A DNA stretch of 64,000 bases, from positions 253,001 through 317,000 of the forward strand of contig RCTD01000018.1 of the NCBI GenBank assembly GCA_014898415.1, written 5' to 3'. The position numbers and the translations under genes are program-made. The notes below the pieces were generated by a model. It saw only the letters and a program-made list of their open reading frames with translations, was not told the DNA's origin and ran no database searches. Origin of the DNA: Stromatinia cepivora (taxonomy: Eukaryota > Ascomycota > Leotiomycetes > Helotiales > Sclerotiniaceae). Positions 60,189 through 64,000 of the stretch are shown in pieces. Position 1 is the stretch's first letter, and every line of letters starts with the position of its first letter.

Positions 60189-61298
60189 CTACTTCTGCTC
60201 AATCCTCTCAACATACCCCATCAACCTCTCACACAAAAATTTCCTCGGACCCGCCTGATCATCATTACTCAACGCATGACTTGCGCCCGGAATAATAGCC
60301 GTAAACTCATCATCCCAAACGCTATCCCTTCCCCCATGATCCGCAGCATTCTTCCACCTCCCAAGCAACTTTTCCTTATCCACCCAATCCGGCACCGCCT
60401 GATCCGCCCCGGAATAAAAAATAACCAACTTATCCCTCAACAAACCCCTCTCCTTAATCATCCCAAAAGTTTTCGCCAATTGCTCATCACTCAGATCCGA
60501 GCTGAATAAATCATCTTCCTCAGGCTGTTGAGGACTTTTCGGACTGGCGAGACTCATGAAGCGTCGACAGCTAATTGGTGTATTTCCATAGCCGATTTGA
60601 GAGGTGAGGGACATGGGGAGAATGATATCGATAGATTGATCGCGTTTGGCGGCATCTTTTGCTATTTCTTGGATTTGTCGGAATGCGGCTTGACATTCGC
60701 TGGAGGGTCTTTTTCCAAGTCCATCTCGTAGGACGGATTGAATGGCTTCGCGGTCCGAAATTGGTGCTTGCATGATTGCACCGTCGAGGGCCGGACGCGT
60801 GACATGTTTGAGATGGGGATCAAAGATTGGAGTGGTAGTGTGAGGATTGGGTTTATGTAGATAGTGGAGCACGACTTGAGAACCGGTTGAATGACCCATT
60901 AGTACGATTTTGCTGTTTTGATATTTGGAGCTCTTGTATTCTTGGATGTAGCGGAGGCATTCTGCTATTTCGTCTGAATCGCGGTCGAGATGCGATGTTC
61001 CCCATTGTGCGTAAGATGATGAGAGATTGAGAGAAAAGAGGGACCAGGGGGTTGGTTGTAAGACTTTGGCTATATCGGCCATGAATGATGTGGTTGCGAG
61101 ACCATCTCCTAGTCCTCCGATGAAGAGAAGACTATGGGGTTTGGGGATGGTTCCGGATGTATACTCGAATGTTACGAGGGTTTCGGTCTGTGTATTTGTT
61201 AACTCAATGTCTGTAATGATACAGTTGACACATTATATACGCACGTAATGATGTAGGATACCTGGAAGGCCGCCTTTGGGCCAGAACTTAGACACCAT
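60189..61298 (-). CDS. sidJ: DUF1749 alpha/beta hydrolase, SidJ-type siderophore hydrolase, two exons
   Basis: Model: exon 1 61298-61262, intron 61261-61211 (51 bp, donor GTATCC), exon 2 61210-60189; 1,059 nt, 352 aa. Exon 1 gives MVSKFWPKGGLP; the splice joins it to an in-frame DIELTNTQTETLVTFEY. Oxyanion and nucleophile features: FIGGLGDGLATT near residue 45, nucleophile elbow GHSTGSQ with Ser120, likely Asp282 (SGADQAVPDW) and His324 (PGASHAL). This is the layout of DUF1749 (UPF0613) proteins. In Aspergillus fumigatus the family member SidJ hydrolyses fusarinine-type siderophores inside the cell to release iron. The siderophore transporter gene next door, on the same strand, and the iron-GATA site upstream support that role here. 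No signal peptide, consistent with a cytosolic enzyme. The exact substrate is inferred. Confidence 0.85.
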
Positions 61299-62297
61299 TA
61301 TGAGATATTCAGGTGATGTTGAGGAATATCGTAGCTTTCGGAAGAACAGAATACAAGAGAAGAATAGACTTGGCTGTCAAACTATTGCGTTGGTAATGTA
61401 GCTCCTGGCCAAGTAATGTTCTCCGACAAGAAAAGTGGGGTAGATTTTCACTCAACCAAACATCCGTGTTCAACAGAACATGGATCTGCCGTAGATCTTC
61501 TAGACCTGCCACTTCAATTTTCACATTCAGACTACCGGTACACCTGCCATATACAGTTGTCATCCGCTTCTGCACAAGTGGCTTTCTCAAATTTATTTTC
61601 CAGACACCAACAAACACACAACAAAAAATTCCGAGATCGGAAGTATTTCGATGCAAGTATCCCCAGCAAAAAAACACGAAAATCAAGGATTGATAGGGAA
61701 AAATGCTGATTTGAGCGGATCAGATAAGATTATATGTGAATTAATCTAATCAGATGACGCTAATGGAGCTCGCTTGCATGCAGAGGGAAAAAATATCATA
61801 TCCGAGGTTACCATTGTTGGTGTTATGGTGTCATTGGCCCCGCTATGGAAGGAGTGTACGTAATGGATATTTGACAGGTTTTGGGATGCGGAGCTTTGTT
61901 ATTTGGGGTTTTGTGCTGGGGAGAATCGCATTTGGAAATATGGTGACGGATAATGAAGCTCGAGGGCATACTTCTGGAAATGAGCTGATTATTTAAGGAA
62001 GGGTGGTCTCGGATTTCAGAATTGAAGGAGGAGCATTTACAATTACGGATCGGCAATATTGGAGGTGTTAACGATATTCCATCGACTGAACACAATAGCA
62101 TAAACTCTGAAAGCTTCACGTACAAGGATCACTGCAACGGCAAGATGGAACAATCTACAGAGTATACAAAAACTTTTGATATTATGACATGTTGATTACG
62201 AGGACCTGCCACCAGTCAAAAAAGCGGTAAATCTTGTAGGATCACACCATGGCATTTAAAATTATACGACTGTAAAAGTCCAAGCTGCATTCCACAT
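61299..62297. other. Intergenic between siderophore transporter and hydrolase
   Basis: About 1 kb holding the transporter's 3' UTR and the promoter of the hydrolase. Frames of up to 125 codons occur on both strands but overlap each other and show no motif. The iron-GATA site is listed separately. Confidence 0.6.
61719..61757 (+). promoter_or_regulatory. Candidate iron-GATA factor (SreA/SRE type) sites
   Basis: ATCAGATAA at 61,719-61,727 is a perfect match to ATCWGATAA, the site of fungal iron-sensing GATA repressors. A near match ATCAGATGA follows at 61,749-61,757. They lie about 420-460 bp upstream of the hydrolase start. Function is inferred from the motif and the gene context. Confidence 0.6.
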
Positions 62298-64000
62298 CTA
62301 GAATACGGTACCCTTGACTTGAGTCTTTTGGGCCACATTGATATTTTTGATCATCATAACCCAGACAAATGCTAGGGCAATAATGACAGTTCCTGCAATA
62401 AGCATTCTCTCCTGTGCATATCCATATGCATGCTGGATGGCGATTCGAGTCTCGCTCCCCACTGGATAAGTGAGTTGAGTGGCGAGATCACCGTAAATAT
62501 TGTCGAAATCTGCCATAGCTGATTCAGGAAGGTATCTCTCCAAAGCTTGAGGGAATGTGTTTGTCCAGATAGCACCACAAATAGCATTTCCAATGGCGCC
62601 ACCGATATTTCCAACGACATAAAGCAATGCAAGAATGGCGGCAACGTGTTGATGGTCCGAAGCGGCAAGAACTGCGAGTTGTTCGACAATGATGAATACA
62701 CTTCCACCGATCGAGATGAAAATTTGACACATGACAATGTAACCAATGCTCTGGTGAGGTTGACGGAAATAAATCATTAGACCTTGAGCGAAGACGTAAA
62801 TTGGCACCGCAATATACAAAAGCCATTTGAAGTATCCGGTCTTGCGAATTAACAACCCCACGCCGAGGAGGAGGATACCAGAAATAACATCGAATGTATC
62901 GCTGACATATCCAGCCTCTGCCAAGGTTAAGTTGTTGACAACTTGTAGAAAAGAGGTGAAGTAGCTGTTCCAGCAGTAGTAAGAGATTTGATAAGTCAAA
63001 TCTAACAGACAGGCGCCAATGACAGTTCGGTTTGCTAAGAGGTTGACATTCAGGAAAGGTGCTCTGGCGAAGAATATTTCGTAAAGTGCAAAGATAACGA
63101 GGACCACGAATCCAACGACGATCATGGCAATAATGTAGTCCGTTTGCCAACCGTTTGGCGCAGTATCGGCAAGAGTGAATGGCAGCAAAAATACCGTGAA
63201 ACCTCCAGCGAAGAGCAGAACACCAAAGGCTATTCACTTGTCAGAAGAATGCCAGATGTACGGATTGGTGAAGAAGCATGACTCACCATCAAATTCTACG
63301 AAGTAATGCCAGATATTTTCCATAAGGGTTCGGCCACTGCTCTCTCTAATCAAAACACCTTTGTTCTCTGCCTTTTTGAGATTCATCTTCAAAATGACGT
63401 ACAAAGGCGCTGCTACGAATGGCAAGATGATAGCAAAAGTACCAAATCCCCATCTCCAGCTGATATTATAATAATAATCATCGGAAACCTTGGGTCCGGC
63501 AAATGCTGTAATGATGTATGGCGAGGAAGTGAAAGCGTATGCGAGACCTCGATTCTTCAACTTCGAAACATCAGCAGTAATGACATCAATACTGTATATC
63601 AAACCTCCAAAGCCGATGGAGTAAAACACCTAGAAAATGGTTATTAGTATATTGGGAGGTACGAGAATTGGTCCGGTGAGGTAGCACATACCTGTGCAGC
63701 ACAGAAGGTAGCGATGCCATTGCACGCAGCCATCATGATCAATCCGATAGTGGAAAACAACACCATGAGAAGGAATCCCTCAGCACGACCCCAGAGATCT
63801 AACATCTTCGCAAGTGGAATGTAAATTGCGGCTGTCATAGCGTTGGCAACAATGTTGATGACGGTGATTGAAGAATGCGATTGAAATGCACTCGTGGCGA
63901 ATGGGATGAGATTGTAGCAGATTGAAGATTGCATGGCATTAACAAAGTAAAGCAACCACATGCTGTCATTGAATAGTTTAGTTTTCATATCTGGACACAC
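62298..64000 (-). CDS. MFS siderophore-iron transporter, N-terminus outside window
   Basis: Model in window: exon 64000-63692 (open to the edge), intron 63691-63630 (62 bp), exon 63629-63287, intron 63286-63230 (57 bp), exon 63229-62298; 527 codons visible. Typical sequence of the siderophore-iron transporter group: NDSMWLLYFVNAMQSSICYN, FYSIGFGGLIYSIDVITADV, KNRGLAYAFTSSPYIITAFAGP, then NLLANRTVIGACLLDLTYQI and IGGSVFIIVEQLAVLAASDHQ. About 13 hydrophobic segments are visible, fitting the 14-helix subfamily with the first missing. It should import ferri-siderophores across the plasma membrane (family role). It lies upstream of the SidJ-type gene on the same strand. Which siderophore it carries cannot be told. 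Confidence 0.9.

Noticed and set aside
62524..63237. 237-codon minus-strand frame inside the transporter gene
   Set aside because: It is the +1 shadow of the MFS transporter exon; the transporter frame carries the family motifs.

Overview
This window reads as nuclear DNA of a filamentous ascomycete. The reasons are short introns (48-62 bp in most cases, a few of 94-258 bp) with GT..AG ends and CTAAC-type branch sites, compact gene spacing, and a 30 kb AT-rich block of transposons carrying the transition damage expected of repeat-induced point mutation (RIP). The gene set (Dnf3-type flippase, homeobox regulator, Gep4, SmD3, Irc6, DUF1749 siderophore hydrolase, MFS siderophore transporter) and this style of AT-rich island fit Leotiomycetes such as Sclerotiniaceae. 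That placement is inference, not proof.

Left arm (1-27.1 kb), ordinary gene DNA. The 3' part of a MER3/HFM1 meiotic helicase (+) faces a two-exon Dnf3-type P4-ATPase (-), with large microsatellites between their 3' ends. A three-exon homeobox transcription factor (-) follows, with 5.7 kb of apparently gene-free DNA upstream. Next come GEP4 (-, three exons) and SMD3 (+, four exons), which share a 243 bp divergent promoter, then an IRC6/p34-type adaptin-binding protein (+, four exons). After 4.1 kb without a convincing gene, a fungal Myb/SANT-like protein (+) sits about 0.5 kb from the AT-rich block. The exon structures were worked out by hand from splice sites and family homology.

Middle (about 27.6-57.8 kb), an AT-rich, RIP-damaged nest of mobile elements. 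Five structures have element ends that can be placed to the base by matching target-site duplications: a 163 bp solo LTR (TSD CTTTA), a 2,002 bp gag-only LTR element (TSD TCTAT), an 8,253 bp Ty1/copia element (TSD ATAGA), a 1,851 bp Fot1/pogo transposon (TA), and a second 1,676 bp gag-only LTR element (TSD TATAT) lying inside a Ty3/gypsy remnant. A second near-full-length copia copy, a copia end fragment, a DUF3723 gene relic and an unclassified foldback-like repeat family fill most of the rest. The two long copia copies both carry an extra open frame on the strand opposite to pol, between pol and the 3' LTR.

Right arm (57.8-64 kb), gene DNA again. The base composition changes exactly at an LTR end (57,824). 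A 384 bp hAT-type MITE (8 bp TSD ATTTGATA) lies 215 bp downstream of a SidJ-type DUF1749 hydrolase gene (-). Upstream of that gene, on the same strand, is an MFS siderophore-iron transporter that runs off the window edge. A perfect iron-GATA-factor site (ATCAGATAA) lies between them. Together they look like a small siderophore uptake and iron-release module.

Limits: no database search was possible, family names rest on recognised motifs, and boundaries inside the AT-rich block are approximate unless a TSD is given.
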